Part shown: in pieces, positions 1 to 9,364 of the stretch | How the letters are laid out: each line of letters begins with the position of its first letter | Position numbering within the stretch: the stretch's first letter is position 1 | NCBI GenBank assembly: GCA_018820855.1 | Contig: JAHJNL010000086.1 | Coordinates: 1-64,000 of the forward strand | From: Pseudomonadota bacterium | GTDB taxonomy: Bacteria; Desulfobacterota; Desulfobulbia; Desulfobulbales; Desulfocapsaceae | DNA length: 64,000 nt | Direction: 5' to 3' | Notes under the pieces: generated by a model | Database searches by the model: none | What the model was told of the DNA's origin: nothing | Seen by the model: only the letters and a program-made list of their open reading frames with translations | Position numbers and translations under genes: made by a program

Positions 1-102
1 ACTTTTATCAGTGGCGATATTGTCACCTTGTTTGGCAATAAAGAGACTATTAATCAGGCATATTTGAAATTTACAGGAGAAAGAAATAAAATTTTCATGT
101 AA
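1..102 (+). CDS. C-terminal end of a truncated protein, possibly TrkA-C-like
   Basis: An open frame runs from the window edge and stops at TAA 100-102, giving the last 33 residues of a protein whose start lies outside. The visible stretch contains GDIVTLFG followed by a short helix-like segment. This pattern resembles the closing part of RCK_C (TrkA-C) domains found in potassium-uptake and ion-transporter proteins. That family hint is an inference from a very short piece. Codon use is compatible with a real gene and no other frame is open to the edge with a sensible ending. Confidence 0.45.
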   Translation, partial: TFISGDIVTLFGNKETINQAYLKFTGERNKIFM

Positions 103-707
103 GCAAAGTCTCCTCTACGGTCCGAGTAACCCTGCACCAGATAAGATAATTTTCAATTTAAATATCAAATTGTTAAACTACAAACAGCACCTTTCTCAAC
201 CACAACAGCAGCAGGCATGATTCCGATGCGAAAAAAGGGGCTGGCCAGCCATAACCAGCAAATGGTGTTTATGTTGGCACCCAAGGTCTATGAAGCAGCA
301 TCAATACTCAATTTATCAGTTAGCTACTGCTTCAGTTAACTAACTCGACATCACTATTTAAAATCCCGCCAAGAAACGCCATGACAACCCTTTTTTTATG
401 GGGAATATTCAAGAAGCTATGTTGGTGTCAGTGATAGGTAATTCCTTTTAATGGCAATACCTCAAATCTCTCCACGGGGAAAGAATGGTGCTACTTTAGC
501 TGGTTACCCCTTGACCTCTCACAATTCACCTGTTACATAGTGGTATATGGTTATGCAATATCTGACAACGTTTTCAGCATAGTGCTCCTCGTTGTTTTTA
601 TTTATCATTTCTTGTTGTCCTGTCCCTTGATCCATTCATAACGTGTCAAACCAAAACCGATTAGTTAGTGTTTCCCCCTCCATAAGGATGCGAGGTCGCC
701 CTGTCTT
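103..707. other. intergenic region of about 600 bp, no gene seen
   Basis: Between the partial gene at the left edge and the histidine kinase there is no frame with a convincing start and ribosome binding site. The longest candidate, about 41 codons from ATG 217, has no Shine-Dalgarno sequence and resembles nothing I know. A weak sigma-70-like promoter is the only signal I can point to. Confidence 0.5.
511..539 (+). promoter_or_regulatory. possible sigma-70 promoter for the sensor kinase operon
   Basis: TTGACC at 511-516 and TACATA at 534-539 are separated by 17 bp. It lies about 170 bp upstream of the kinase start. The -10 box is poor, so this is tentative. Confidence 0.25.
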
Positions 708-2141
708 ATGAAAAAACGTTTTCTCACTCTGTTGGCCCTCATTACCCTGATTCTTGTCCTTGGAACAACTTTTGTTATCCTCAATATTGAGCAGGCAATC
801 AGCAGCCTTGATGACCTTATAGGGCGCTATGAGAAGGACCGTAACTGCACCCGTGTACTCATGGAGGTTAAGAAAGTGCAGCATGATGGGATTCTTCACC
901 GCACCTCTGGTGATACAGGGAACTACGAAATGCTCAACCGGATCACGGCCTTGGGCAAATCAGCGGCTTCCTGTACCAGCTGCCACCATCCTCAGCCGAT
1001 TGCTGACAAGATCAGATCTTTTTCTCAAAAAGGGGTCGCTTTTCAGGATGCCATGGAGAAGGTAGTTGCACATTCTGATGATCCGGACCACGAAACCATG
1101 AATGTCCAAGCCTTTGTCATGGGTCATGAACTCTACGACCAGGGCCTGACTCTTTTTACAAAATCATCGAAACAACTCACCGGTGAAACCAGGGTCGCGC
1201 GATATCTGGCCATAAAGAGTAAATGGTTGCTCTATATCATTACCTGCAGCGGACTGGTTATGGTCATTTTTACATCCTTTATGCTGATTCGCAGTTTTAC
1301 CAGACCACTGCAGAGCTTGTTGACTGCAACTCAAAAAATCAAGCAGGGAGATTTTGAATATAAGGTGCTGGGCTTAAAATATGAATTTGGAGAGCTCGCC
1401 AATTCTTTTAACGCCATGTCCGCATCCTTGCAGACGCAGATGCTGCAACTTCAGCGTAACGAACAATTAGTCGCCTGTGGTAAGATTGCCACCACCTTGG
1501 CACATGAGGTTCGCAATCCGCTTGCCGGTATTAAAGCCGCCATGGAAGTCTTATCAAGTGAATCAGCAGTTGCCCAGGAAGACCGGGAAATTCTCCTCCA
1601 GGTGGTAAGGGAGGTCAACCGAATAGAAGGTCTGTTTACAAACATGCTTGAGTTTGCCAGACCCAAGCCTCCACAATTAATCAGCGTCTGCCTGAAGGAA
1701 ATCATCGATCGTGCTCTCCTCTTCACCCCATCTATTCTTAACCAAGAGGTAACAGTCTGCTGGGACAGGGAAAATATTCCGCCAACCATCATAGCGGACC
1801 CCAACCATCTGTATCAGGTCTTTCTCAATCTTTTTCTTAATGCCACAGCGGCCATGCCGGAAGGAGGAACTCTCTCTATTGTCCTCACGGCAGACCCTGT
1901 CACAGAAACAATAGCTGTAACAATATCTGATACGGGATGCGGCATAGAGGAATCACTCCTTGACGATGTTTTCAAACCGTTTTTTACCACCAAGGCAAAA
2001 GGATCCGGCCTTGGTCTGGCCACCTGCAAAACCCTCATAGATCTGCACCACGGATCTATAGTCGCCGGCAACTCTGTAACAGGCGGAGCACTTTTTTGTA
2101 TCACCCTGCCCATTTCCGGAGGAACAGGAAATGCAAGTTAA
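708..2141 (+). CDS. membrane sensor histidine kinase with periplasmic heme-c motif
   Basis: The 477-residue protein has a membrane segment at about residues 5-27, a periplasmic domain to about 170, a second membrane segment at about 173-195, then HAMP, HisKA (phospho-acceptor His266 in HEVRNPLAG) and HATPase_c domains (DTGCGI and GSGLGLA boxes). The periplasmic part carries CTSCH (Cys89-His93), the covalent heme c attachment motif. The kinase core is of the NtrB/AtoS type that usually pairs with sigma-54 response regulators, and such a regulator follows with an 11-bp overlap. I infer that it senses redox state or a ligand through a periplasmic heme and controls the multiheme cytochrome downstream. 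Heme attachment itself is not shown by sequence. The ATG at 708 has only a weak, distant GAGG. Confidence 0.88.
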   Translation: MKKRFLTLLALITLILVLGTTFVILNIEQAISSLDDLIGRYEKDRNCTRVLMEVKKVQHDGILHRTSGDTGNYEMLNRITALGKSAASCTSCHHPQPIADKIRSFSQKGVAFQDAMEKVVAHSDDPDHETMNVQAFVMGHELYDQGLTLFTKSSKQLTGETRVARYLAIKSKWLLYIITCSGLVMVIFTSFMLIRSFTRPLQSLLTATQKIKQGDFEYKVLGLKYEFGELANSFNAMSASLQTQMLQLQRNEQLVACGKIATTLAHEVRNPLAGIKAAMEVLSSESAVAQEDREILLQVVREVNRIEGLFTNMLEFARPKPPQLISVCLKEIIDRALLFTPSILNQEVTVCWDRENIPPTIIADPNHLYQVFLNLFLNATAAMPEGGTLSIVLTADPVTETIAVTISDTGCGIEESLLDDVFKPFFTTKAKGSGLGLATCKTLIDLHHGSIVAGNSVTGGALFCITLPISGGTGNAS

Positions 2142-3516
2142 CGGCAGAATTTTTGTTGTGGAGGATGATACATTCATAGGCTCCATGCTGGTGCGGGCTT
2201 TAAAAAACGCCGGCCATGCAGTGCACTATGAAAGCACAACCAAAAACATCATTGCTGCAATTAGCAATTGGGCTCCGGATATCACTATGCTTGACAATAA
2301 TCTGCCGGGGATGAGTGGCCTTGAAATTCTCGCCGAGATTAAAAAACAGAATATCTCCACCCAGGTTATCATGCTCACGGCCGACGACACGGTTGAAACC
2401 TCAGTAAAGGCCATGAAACTCGGAGCCATTGATTATCTCACCAAACCCTTTAACATGGACGAGGTGCTCCTGGTGCTGGCCAGGGTACTGGAAAAAGAAA
2501 AGCTCCGCCATGAAGTGGGCTATTTCCGCAAACGTTGCCAACATCGTAACCTCAAACAAATCATCGGCCAGGATCCCGCCACCCAGGCCCTCCTTGCTGA
2601 AATTCAGACCATTGCCCAGGCCGGGGTGGATACGGTACTGGTCACCGGAGAATCCGGAACCGGTAAAGAGCTGGTTACCGGCCACCTCCATCACCTCCTC
2701 AGCAACGGTAGCCAGACCCCTCTTATCCGCATCAACTGCGCTGCTCTGCCCGAATCTTTACTGGAAGCTGAACTCTTTGGTCACACCAAAGGGACCTTCA
2801 CCGATGCCAGTCATGACAAGAAGGGCCTTTTTGAACTCGCCGATGGCGGCTGTCTGCTCCTTGACGAAATTGCCGAGATGAAAGTGGAGTTGCAAAGTAA
2901 GCTCCTACGGGCTCTGGAGGATCGACGAATCAGGAGGGTAGGCGGGCAGGAGGAAATCCCAGTGTCCGTGACGGTTATTGCCACCACCAATCAGGACATC
3001 AGGAGTCTGGTGGACAAAGGCGACTTTCGCCTTGATCTCTTTTATCGATTAAACACGTTCCACCTGCAAGTGAGCGCTCTGCACAATCGTCAAAATGATA
3101 TCATGCCCCTGGCCGAACATTTTCTCGCACACTATAACCAGCGCTATATGAAAGACCGCATCCAGGGCTTCAGCACAGCCAGTCAAGAGTTGATGGTCAA
3201 CTATAAATGGCCAGGCAATGTTCGGGAACTGAAAAACGTGGTAGAGCGCCTCGTCGTTCTCAAAAATCCATCCATGATCGAACCGCACCATCTTCCTCCT
3301 GAGATTGTCGGTAATGATACGCCATGCTCTGACTCAATGTCATACGGCTCCTTTATTCTCCCCCCAGAGGGTGTTGATATTGAGGAACTCGAAAAAAATC
3401 TCATTCACCAGGCCATGGAACAAACCAACAATACCCAGAAAAAGGCCGCTTCTCTCCTACGCATGAAGTATGACACCTTTCGCTATAAGCTCAAAAAACA
3501 TGGATTGTTAGGATAA
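2131..3516 (+). CDS. sigma-54-dependent response regulator, NtrC family
   Basis: The 461-residue protein has a receiver domain (acidic Asp12/Asp13, phospho-acceptor Asp55, Lys near 105), an AAA+ sigma-54 activation domain with Walker A GESGTGKE (173-180) and Walker B LLLDEIAEM, and a C-terminal Fis-type helix-turn-helix (KKAASLLRMKYDTFRYKL). The loop that touches sigma-54, usually GAFTGA, reads GTFTDA at 221-226: the key Thr is kept but two positions differ. The start overlaps the kinase gene, so the two are translationally coupled and form a cognate pair. The likely targets are the twin palindromes just downstream of this gene and the sigma-54 promoter of the cytochrome gene. Confidence 0.92.
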   Translation: MQVNGRIFVVEDDTFIGSMLVRALKNAGHAVHYESTTKNIIAAISNWAPDITMLDNNLPGMSGLEILAEIKKQNISTQVIMLTADDTVETSVKAMKLGAIDYLTKPFNMDEVLLVLARVLEKEKLRHEVGYFRKRCQHRNLKQIIGQDPATQALLAEIQTIAQAGVDTVLVTGESGTGKELVTGHLHHLLSNGSQTPLIRINCAALPESLLEAELFGHTKGTFTDASHDKKGLFELADGGCLLLDEIAEMKVELQSKLLRALEDRRIRRVGGQEEIPVSVTVIATTNQDIRSLVDKGDFRLDLFYRLNTFHLQVSALHNRQNDIMPLAEHFLAHYNQRYMKDRIQGFSTASQELMVNYKWPGNVRELKNVVERLVVLKNPSMIEPHHLPPEIVGNDTPCSDSMSYGSFILPPEGVDIEELEKNLIHQAMEQTNNTQKKAASLLRMKYDTFRYKLKKHGLLG

Positions 3517-3556
3517 GCTTTTATCTTCCCCTGGCAGTTTATCCTCTCAGAAAACC

Positions 3557-3598
3557 AAAATAGCCATATGGCTATTTTGTGATGGCCATATGGCTATC
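3557..3598. promoter_or_regulatory. two tandem palindromes, probable enhancer sites for the response regulator
   Basis: The first site (3557-3578) is a perfect 22-bp palindrome centred on TAGCCATATGGCTA with A/T flanks. The second (3581-3598) is GATGGCCATATGGCTATC, the same core with one mismatch between arms. Their centres are exactly 22 bp apart, about two helical turns, so dimers would bind the same DNA face. They lie about 110-150 bp upstream of a sigma-54 promoter, the normal place for an upstream activating sequence. A palindrome with no loop and no T-run is a poor terminator. Confidence 0.65.
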
Positions 3599-3705
3599 GG
3601 CACCTCCTTCCCCCCCCCAGACATCGTCCTATCAAACATGGAGCTATTGACCTAACTCATTAGTTAATCAGCAAATCTATCCTATTTAGCATCATGTTCT
3701 TATCC

Positions 3706-3721
3706 TGGTACTGCTCTTGCA
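3706..3721 (+). promoter_or_regulatory. sigma-54 promoter of the multiheme cytochrome gene
   Basis: TGGTACTGCTCTTGCA matches the -24/-12 consensus, with invariant GG and GC at the correct spacing and a full TTGCA. It lies 200 bp upstream of the cytochrome start, which implies a long leader. The adjacent regulator gene encodes a sigma-54 activator, which supports the assignment. Confidence 0.75.
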
Positions 3722-3920
3722 TTGAGAGTGGCAAGCTTCTGTTGCCCCGTAACCTCATCACCATATTTCAATTTTTTTATGTAATTCACAGTCTCAGAAC
3801 AAACAGTCTTCAGGCGAAAGATTACCCTGAACAGACGGTATAAGATCTGACGGGGGTAAAGGCATATTGCTTTACAGGCCATACCGATCAGAAAAAGTAA
3901 AAATGTTAAGGAGGGAAAAC

Positions 3921-5657
3921 ATGAACCGATTTTTCAAGCTGTCTCTGGCAGCTGCCGCAATTTCACTGATCTATACCGGGCCGCCTCTGTTTGCAGATGA
4001 TGGCGATCGCCTGCCGACTGCTTCTTCGCCAATAGGGGCGCATCTGAATATTACCTCCTATGATGGCCCGGCAACCTGTATCGGCTGCCACGAAAGTGCT
4101 GCCAATGAGATGCTGAACAGTCTCCATATGCAATGGGCCGGCCCAACCCCTGATCTGACTAATACCAATGGTGAACTGCTTGGTAAGGCCGTGGGCGGAA
4201 TTAACACCTTCTGTACCTATGCCATGTCTTCAGGCGGCGCCTGTTTCAGTTGCCATGTGCGGGCCGACGGGAATGCCCCCCATGCCCCGGATATTAATGA
4301 TGTTGACTGTCTGATGTGTCATAATGATACCTATCAGCGTAAATTTGTCGCTGATCCCAACACCGCCGAGACAATTGTTGATTATCTTGGCAATATAAAG
4401 ACCTATGTCTTCGGAGCCCAGGATGGTGACGGTAACTACACAACCGTTCCTGATTTTAACGCTATGCCTGCCGGCACCACCATGGTCGATCTGGCCAGAA
4501 ATGTCCATCTGCCCACCAGGACATCATGTTTACGCTGTCACGCCAAAGCCGGCGGCGGTGACTGGACCAAACGCGGTGATATGGGACTGAGCACCAAAAA
4601 TCCCACTCTGGCCGAGGATTTTCATATGTCTCCGGATGGTGCTGATCTTTCCTGTAACGCCTGTCATTCCAGCGAAGGCGGCCATAAGGTCGGAGGCCGC
4701 GGCATTGACCTCCGTCAGACCGAGGCTGCCACCCCGACCTGCCAGAATTGCCATTCCCTCAAACCACATGACAACAGTACACTGAACCGTCATGCCCAGG
4801 GCCAGGTAAGCTGCCAGGTCTGTCATATCCGTGAATTCGGCAAAGGCGGTGCCACTGAAATGTCGCGCGACTGGCTTGCCCCCCATTGGAACCCTGCCTT
4901 CTGTAATGGTCAGGGAGGATATGTTGGTCATGAGATTAAGGAGGCCTATGTCAAGCCTGAGTACACCTGGTTTGATGGCACATCCTATGTCTACAATATC
5001 GGCGAACAGATCAGCCCGGATGAGCGTGGTGTCTATACAATGGCCAAGGCCAATGGAAAGGCCTTTGACGGCAAATCCAAAATCGTCCCCATCAAGCGCC
5101 ATTTTACCAATATGCCTCTTCATGAGAGCGGTCAGCTCATCGCCCCGAAAATTATGAGAATGTTCATGACCGGCGATTTTGATCAGGCAGTTCAGGAGGG
5201 CATGATTGATCAAGGCCTGACCGGTACCTACACCATGGTGGAAGCTGATGCTGAGATGCTGATCAGCCACGGTGTAGATCCAAAATCCAGCGCCCCCTCC
5301 TGTCAAGAATGCCATAACCTGAATAGCCAGACCCCTGATGACACAAAAATGCTGCCCTTTACCGCTCTGGGCTATCACACCTGGCCTGCAATGGTCAAAG
5401 ACTGTACCTTATGTCATTCCGCAAAAAGAATGAATCTGGAAGACCTGCATGCCAAACATGCAGCAGATGGGGACAAGGAAGGTTCAGCTGCTATGAACTG
5501 TACAAATTGTCATACCACAGAACCCACCGGCTTCATAGCAAGCCAGGGTGTATTGTGCTCAAGCTGCCATGAATACAAAGATGAGAATAATACTCAGAAA
5601 ATCCATAAAAAACATATGGAAAAGAATTACACATGCACTACCTGCCATACCTTCTAA
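3921..5657 (+). CDS. periplasmic 12-haem cytochrome c of the octaheme tetrathionate reductase family
   Basis: The start is the ATG at 3921, preceded by AAGGAGGG; an in-frame extension upstream lacks a binding site. The 578-residue product has a signal peptide (about residues 1-25) and twelve CxxCH heme-binding motifs, the first at Cys53-His57 and the last (CTTCH) at the C-terminus. Several stretches around the first eight motifs resemble octaheme tetrathionate reductases: VDCLMCHN, PTRTSCLRCHAKAGGGDW and LNRHAQGQVSCQVCHI. The last four motifs sit in an extra C-terminal segment. Members of that family reduce tetrathionate, nitrite or hydroxylamine in the periplasm; the substrate here is unknown. 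The gene stands alone behind a sigma-54 promoter and before a strong terminator, with no partner membrane quinol oxidase nearby. Confidence 0.85.
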   Translation: MNRFFKLSLAAAAISLIYTGPPLFADDGDRLPTASSPIGAHLNITSYDGPATCIGCHESAANEMLNSLHMQWAGPTPDLTNTNGELLGKAVGGINTFCTYAMSSGGACFSCHVRADGNAPHAPDINDVDCLMCHNDTYQRKFVADPNTAETIVDYLGNIKTYVFGAQDGDGNYTTVPDFNAMPAGTTMVDLARNVHLPTRTSCLRCHAKAGGGDWTKRGDMGLSTKNPTLAEDFHMSPDGADLSCNACHSSEGGHKVGGRGIDLRQTEAATPTCQNCHSLKPHDNSTLNRHAQGQVSCQVCHIREFGKGGATEMSRDWLAPHWNPAFCNGQGGYVGHEIKEAYVKPEYTWFDGTSYVYNIGEQISPDERGVYTMAKANGKAFDGKSKIVPIKRHFTNMPLHESGQLIAPKIMRMFMTGDFDQAVQEGMIDQGLTGTYTMVEADAEMLISHGVDPKSSAPSCQECHNLNSQTPDDTKMLPFTALGYHTWPAMVKDCTLCHSAKRMNLEDLHAKHAADGDKEGSAAMNCTNCHTTEPTGFIASQGVLCSSCHEYKDENNTQKIHKKHMEKNYTCTTCHTF

Positions 5658-5679
5658 GTAAGAAGTCGTAATAAAAAAA

Positions 5680-5715
5680 GGCCCTGGAGGATTAGTCCTC
5701 CAGGGCCTTTTTTTT
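5680..5715 (+). terminator. rho-independent terminator after the cytochrome gene
   Basis: A 12-bp perfect stem (GGCCCTGGAGGA with TCCTCCAGGGCC), a 4-nt loop and a run of T residues follow 22 bp after the stop codon. Confidence 0.95.
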
Positions 5716-5868
5716 ATTCCCGGTAAATCGTTGTGGCAACTTCCAGGCTGCAGATGCCTCGCTCATATCTCACCCCAAGTCCGCCAGCCTAGCTATCAGC
5801 CTGACACCCTGGACAAGTCCAGGGACAACTGAAGCTCCAGCGAATACCTAACTATACCTCTTGCAAAC

Positions 5869-8800
5869 TTAAGCTTCCTTAACCTGCTCTGCATGCGAAT
5901 GCTTTTTGAGCATAAAGTAAAGTACCGGCACCGCCATACGACTCACCAACAGAGAGGCAATCTCGCCAAACATAAGTGAAATGGCCAGTCCCTGGAAGAT
6001 AGGATCAGCCAGAATGACCGAGGCACCCACAACCACGGCCAGAGCTGTGAGAAGCATTGGTCGAAAGCGGACAGCACCAGCTTCAACCACGGCCTCGGCC
6101 AAGGGGAGGCCATGGCTGATGCGCAGTTCAATAAAATCCACCAGGATAATGGAGTTTCGGACCACGATACCAGCGCCGGCCATGAAACCGATCATGGATG
6201 TGGCTGTGAAAAAGGCGCCGAATCCCCAATGGGCAGGCAGGATTCCGATGAGAGAAAATGGGATGGCAGCCATGACCACCAAGGGAGTGAAGTAGTCTTT
6301 GAACCAGCCCACCATCAGCATATAGATAAGGATCATGACTACACAAAAGGCCAGACCCAGGTCACGAAAAACTTCCAGAGTGATGTGCCATTCGCCGTCC
6401 CACTTTATGGCCGGTTGGGCCGTGGTAAAAGGCTGGTTCAGATTATAGAGTTCGACCTTGCTGCCGCTGCCGCCAAAATCGGCTGGATTCAACTCGGCCA
6501 AGCGCTTATTCATATCAAATATGGCATAGACTGGACTTTCAACAGATCCGGCCACATCGCCGGTAACATAAATGACCGGTTTTAGGTTCTTGCGATAAAT
6601 CGGTTGTTCCACCGGTACCTCTTCCACCGCCACCAATTCTCGCAGTGGCACCAGAGGTGCCTCCGGATTCATGGAACAGCGCAGACCGATATTGAGTAAT
6701 CCATCAACGGAGGCGCGCAAGGCCAGCGGCAGTTCCAGAATAATATTAATCTCTTCCTTGTCACGAGGCTGGTGGAAAAGATCAATGGACATGCCCTGCA
6801 TACCCATCTGCACGGCTCGAGTAATCTCTCCTACGGAGATATCATTCAGGGCGGCTTTTTCCTTGTCCACGGTTAGTACCAGACGACTGCGCTCACTCTC
6901 CCGGTACCAGTCCACATCCACTGCCCCTTCAGTGGCTTCGAAAATACGCTTTACTTCTTCGGCAAGTTTGACCCTATCCCCGTCACTGGGCCCATAGATC
7001 TCTGCCACCAGGGTCTGGAGAACAGGCGGGCCGGGCGGGACCTCGGCCACGGCCACAGCTGCTCCGTATTTTTTGGCGATTTCAGCAATGCCAGGGCGAA
7101 TGCGCACGGCAATATCATGACTCTGCAGAGATCGTTCATGCTTGGGCAGGAGATTGACCTGAATATCGGCAACCGTTGGCCCCTGACGCATGAAATAGTG
7201 GCGAACCAGGCCGTTAAAGTTATAAGGAGAGGCCACGCCTGCATAGACCTGGTAATTGACTACGGCCGGGTCAGCCTTGACCACCTCTGCCATCTCCAGG
7301 GCCACCCTGCTTGTCTGTTCAAGGGTGGAACCCTCCGGCATATCAAGGATGACCTGAAACTCACTCTTATTGTCAAACGGCAGCATTTTCACCTTGACCA
7401 GCCCCAGATAGAACATGGAGCAGGCACCGATGAGCATGGCCACAATTGCCACGAAAAAAACAAACCGCGCAAAGCCACTTGCCAGAAGCGGGTCCATGAT
7501 TCGGTGGTAAATGCGGGTAAAAAAATCATCAGGGGCATGATCCTCGTCTCCCCCTTCACCGCTTGCAGCGCACTCAGACGTGCTGCATTTCTTTCTCAGC
7601 ACCTTGACTGCAGCCCAGGGAGTGACAGTAAAGGCGATAATGAGAGAAAAGATCATGGCCGCAGAGGAACCGATGGGGATGGGACGCATGTATGGACCCA
7701 TGAGTCCGCCGACAAAGGCCATGGGCAGAATTGCAGCAATAACCGCCAAGGTGGCAAGGATAGTAGGGTTACCCACCTCAATTACCGCTTCCACTGCAAT
7801 ATTGGCCAGCGGTTTTTCCTTACTTGCAGGCAACCGCATGTGGCGGACAATGTTTTCCACCACTACGATGGCGTCATCCACAAGGATACCTATGGAAAAG
7901 ATCAGGGCAAAAAGGGTGATGCGATTGAGGGTATAGCCATAGAGATAAAAAACAAGAAGAGTTAAGGCCAGGGTGGAGGGAATAGCCAGCATGACCACTG
8001 TAGATTCCCGCCAGCCCAGAAAAAACAGAATAAGGATGGCCACGCCAAAGACTGCAATCCCCATATGGAGGAGCAGTTCATTGGATTTTTCTGCAGCAGT
8101 TGCTCCGTAGTTACGGGTGACAGTGACAGAAAGATCGTCAGGGATAATCCTGCCCTTCAGGCTCTCCACCTTTTCCAGGACCTCTTTTACCACACTTACG
8201 GCATTGGATCCCGGCCGTTTGGCAATAGACAGGGTAACGGACGCTTCTTCGCTGTGCCCTCCTGCTTCACCAAAGAGGACGTAGTTGTTCGGTTCCTCAG
8301 GACCATCAAGGATGGTAGCCACTTCATCGAGATATACCGGCCTGCCGCCATACACTCCGACCACAACACGGCCGATATCTTCTGCATTCTGCAGGAAGTT
8401 TCCGGTCTGGAGGAGAATTTCCTGATTCATGACCTCAACCTTGCCGCTGAATATCTGACGATTCGCCTGCTGCAGGGCCGGGACAAGCTGGGCCACAGTC
8501 AGGTTACGAGAGACAAGGAGCAAGGGATCGAACTGAATACGGACCTGTCTTCTGTTTCCGCCAATCAATGTTGTCTCAGCTACATTGTGGATACTTTTGA
8601 CAACATCATCCACCTCGGCAGCCAGACGGCGCAAAATAAAGTGATCGTAATTTTTGCCGTGAAAAGTCAGGGCAAGGATGGGGACATCATCAATAGTATG
8701 GGGTTTAATCAGTGGCTGGGAAACTCCATGGGGAATACGATCATAATTGGTGGCCAATTTCTGGTTCAGTCTGACAATGGAAGTTTCCAGGTTCTCCCCC

Positions 8801-9123
8801 ACGTAAAACCGAACAACGAGTAAACTTTGCCCGGCCATGGAGGTGGAGTAGATATATTCAACACCGGGAAGCTCGTAGAGCAGTTTTTCCATGGGAATGG
8901 AGAGCCGGTCCTCCACTTCTTTGGGAGTTGCGCCAGGCATGGAGACCATAACATCAATCATGGGCACCTTGATCTGCGGTTCTTCTTCCCGCGGCAGCAT
9001 GATTATTGCCATCAAGCCTAGGAGTAAAGATGCAATAATTCCAACCGGGGTCAGTTTAGAATCTACAAAGGCAGCGGCCATGCGTCCGGCAAATCCCGGA
9101 TTTTCAAATTCTAGTTTATTCAT
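5869..9123 (-). CDS. RND efflux transporter, inner-membrane permease subunit
   Basis: The 1084-residue protein has the AcrB/HAE1-like architecture: an N-terminal membrane helix, a large periplasmic domain, a membrane block, a second periplasmic domain and a second block. In the first block the proton-relay motif appears as [16 protein letters not shown] pumps use proton influx to export drugs, metals or lipophilic compounds through a periplasmic adaptor and an outer-membrane channel. Both partners are encoded immediately upstream on the same strand, so this is the third gene of a tripartite operon. Substrate cannot be told from sequence. A 241-bp gap separates it from the adaptor gene. Confidence 0.92.
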   Translation of the reverse strand: MNKLEFENPGFAGRMAAAFVDSKLTPVGIIASLLLGLMAIIMLPREEEPQIKVPMIDVMVSMPGATPKEVEDRLSIPMEKLLYELPGVEYIYSTSMAGQSLLVVRFYVGENLETSIVRLNQKLATNYDRIPHGVSQPLIKPHTIDDVPILALTFHGKNYDHFILRRLAAEVDDVVKSIHNVAETTLIGGNRRQVRIQFDPLLLVSRNLTVAQLVPALQQANRQIFSGKVEVMNQEILLQTGNFLQNAEDIGRVVVGVYGGRPVYLDEVATILDGPEEPNNYVLFGEAGGHSEEASVTLSIAKRPGSNAVSVVKEVLEKVESLKGRIIPDDLSVTVTRNYGATAAEKSNELLLHMGIAVFGVAILILFFLGWRESTVVMLAIPSTLALTLLVFYLYGYTLNRITLFALIFSIGILVDDAIVVVENIVRHMRLPASKEKPLANIAVEAVIEVGNPTILATLAVIAAILPMAFVGGLMGPYMRPIPIGSSAAMIFSLIIAFTVTPWAAVKVLRKKCSTSECAASGEGGDEDHAPDDFFTRIYHRIMDPLLASGFARFVFFVAIVAMLIGACSMFYLGLVKVKMLPFDNKSEFQVILDMPEGSTLEQTSRVALEMAEVVKADPAVVNYQVYAGVASPYNFNGLVRHYFMRQGPTVADIQVNLLPKHERSLQSHDIAVRIRPGIAEIAKKYGAAVAVAEVPPGPPVLQTLVAEIYGPSDGDRVKLAEEVKRIFEATEGAVDVDWYRESERSRLVLTVDKEKAALNDISVGEITRAVQMGMQGMSIDLFHQPRDKEEINIILELPLALRASVDGLLNIGLRCSMNPEAPLVPLRELVAVEEVPVEQPIYRKNLKPVIYVTGDVAGSVESPVYAIFDMNKRLAELNPADFGGSGSKVELYNLNQPFTTAQPAIKWDGEWHITLEVFRDLGLAFCVVMILIYMLMVGWFKDYFTPLVVMAAIPFSLIGILPAHWGFGAFFTATSMIGFMAGAGIVVRNSIILVDFIELRISHGLPLAEAVVEAGAVRFRPMLLTALAVVVGASVILADPIFQGLAISLMFGEIASLLVSRMAVPVLYFMLKKHSHAEQVKEA

Positions 9124-9364
9124 AGGATTCTACGCATAAAAATTAAACGTCCGATATCGAATGTTCAACGTTGAATATAAAATACAAACAGGGCATCCTT
9201 TATCCATAAGTTCCCACGCAAAACGTGAAAACGATAATACTATGATTGGTCATAGCACGGTAAGAGTTCCCCTGTGGTTCGGATTCCTTTACTCAGGCTG
9301 GAGAATCTCTGGGTTTCTCTGTGAGCAAGGCTGAGCAAAAGGAAGATGGAGTGCCGGTGAGCTC
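9124..9364. other. 241-bp gap inside the efflux operon, no gene seen
   Basis: No coding frame with a start signal is visible. The stretch is unusually long for an operon whose first two genes overlap. I see no clear terminator with a T-run and no obvious promoter. Confidence 0.4.

Noticed and set aside
217-342. A 41-codon frame starting MIPMRKKG in the left intergenic region
   Set aside because: No ribosome binding site, no recognisable similarity, and composition typical of spacer DNA.
3557-3598. Twin palindromes as a transcription terminator for the response regulator
   Set aside because: The palindromes have no loop and no T-run, and phasing plus position fit activator sites better.
4530-5378. 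A 282-codon open frame opposite the cytochrome gene
   Set aside because: It mirrors a strongly supported gene with twelve heme motifs; high GC at third positions leaves the complement open.
7117-8823. Two long plus-strand frames (282 and 252 codons) opposite the RND pump gene
   Set aside because: Both are shadows of a clear RND transporter; their translations are rich in His, Gln and Ser and match nothing.
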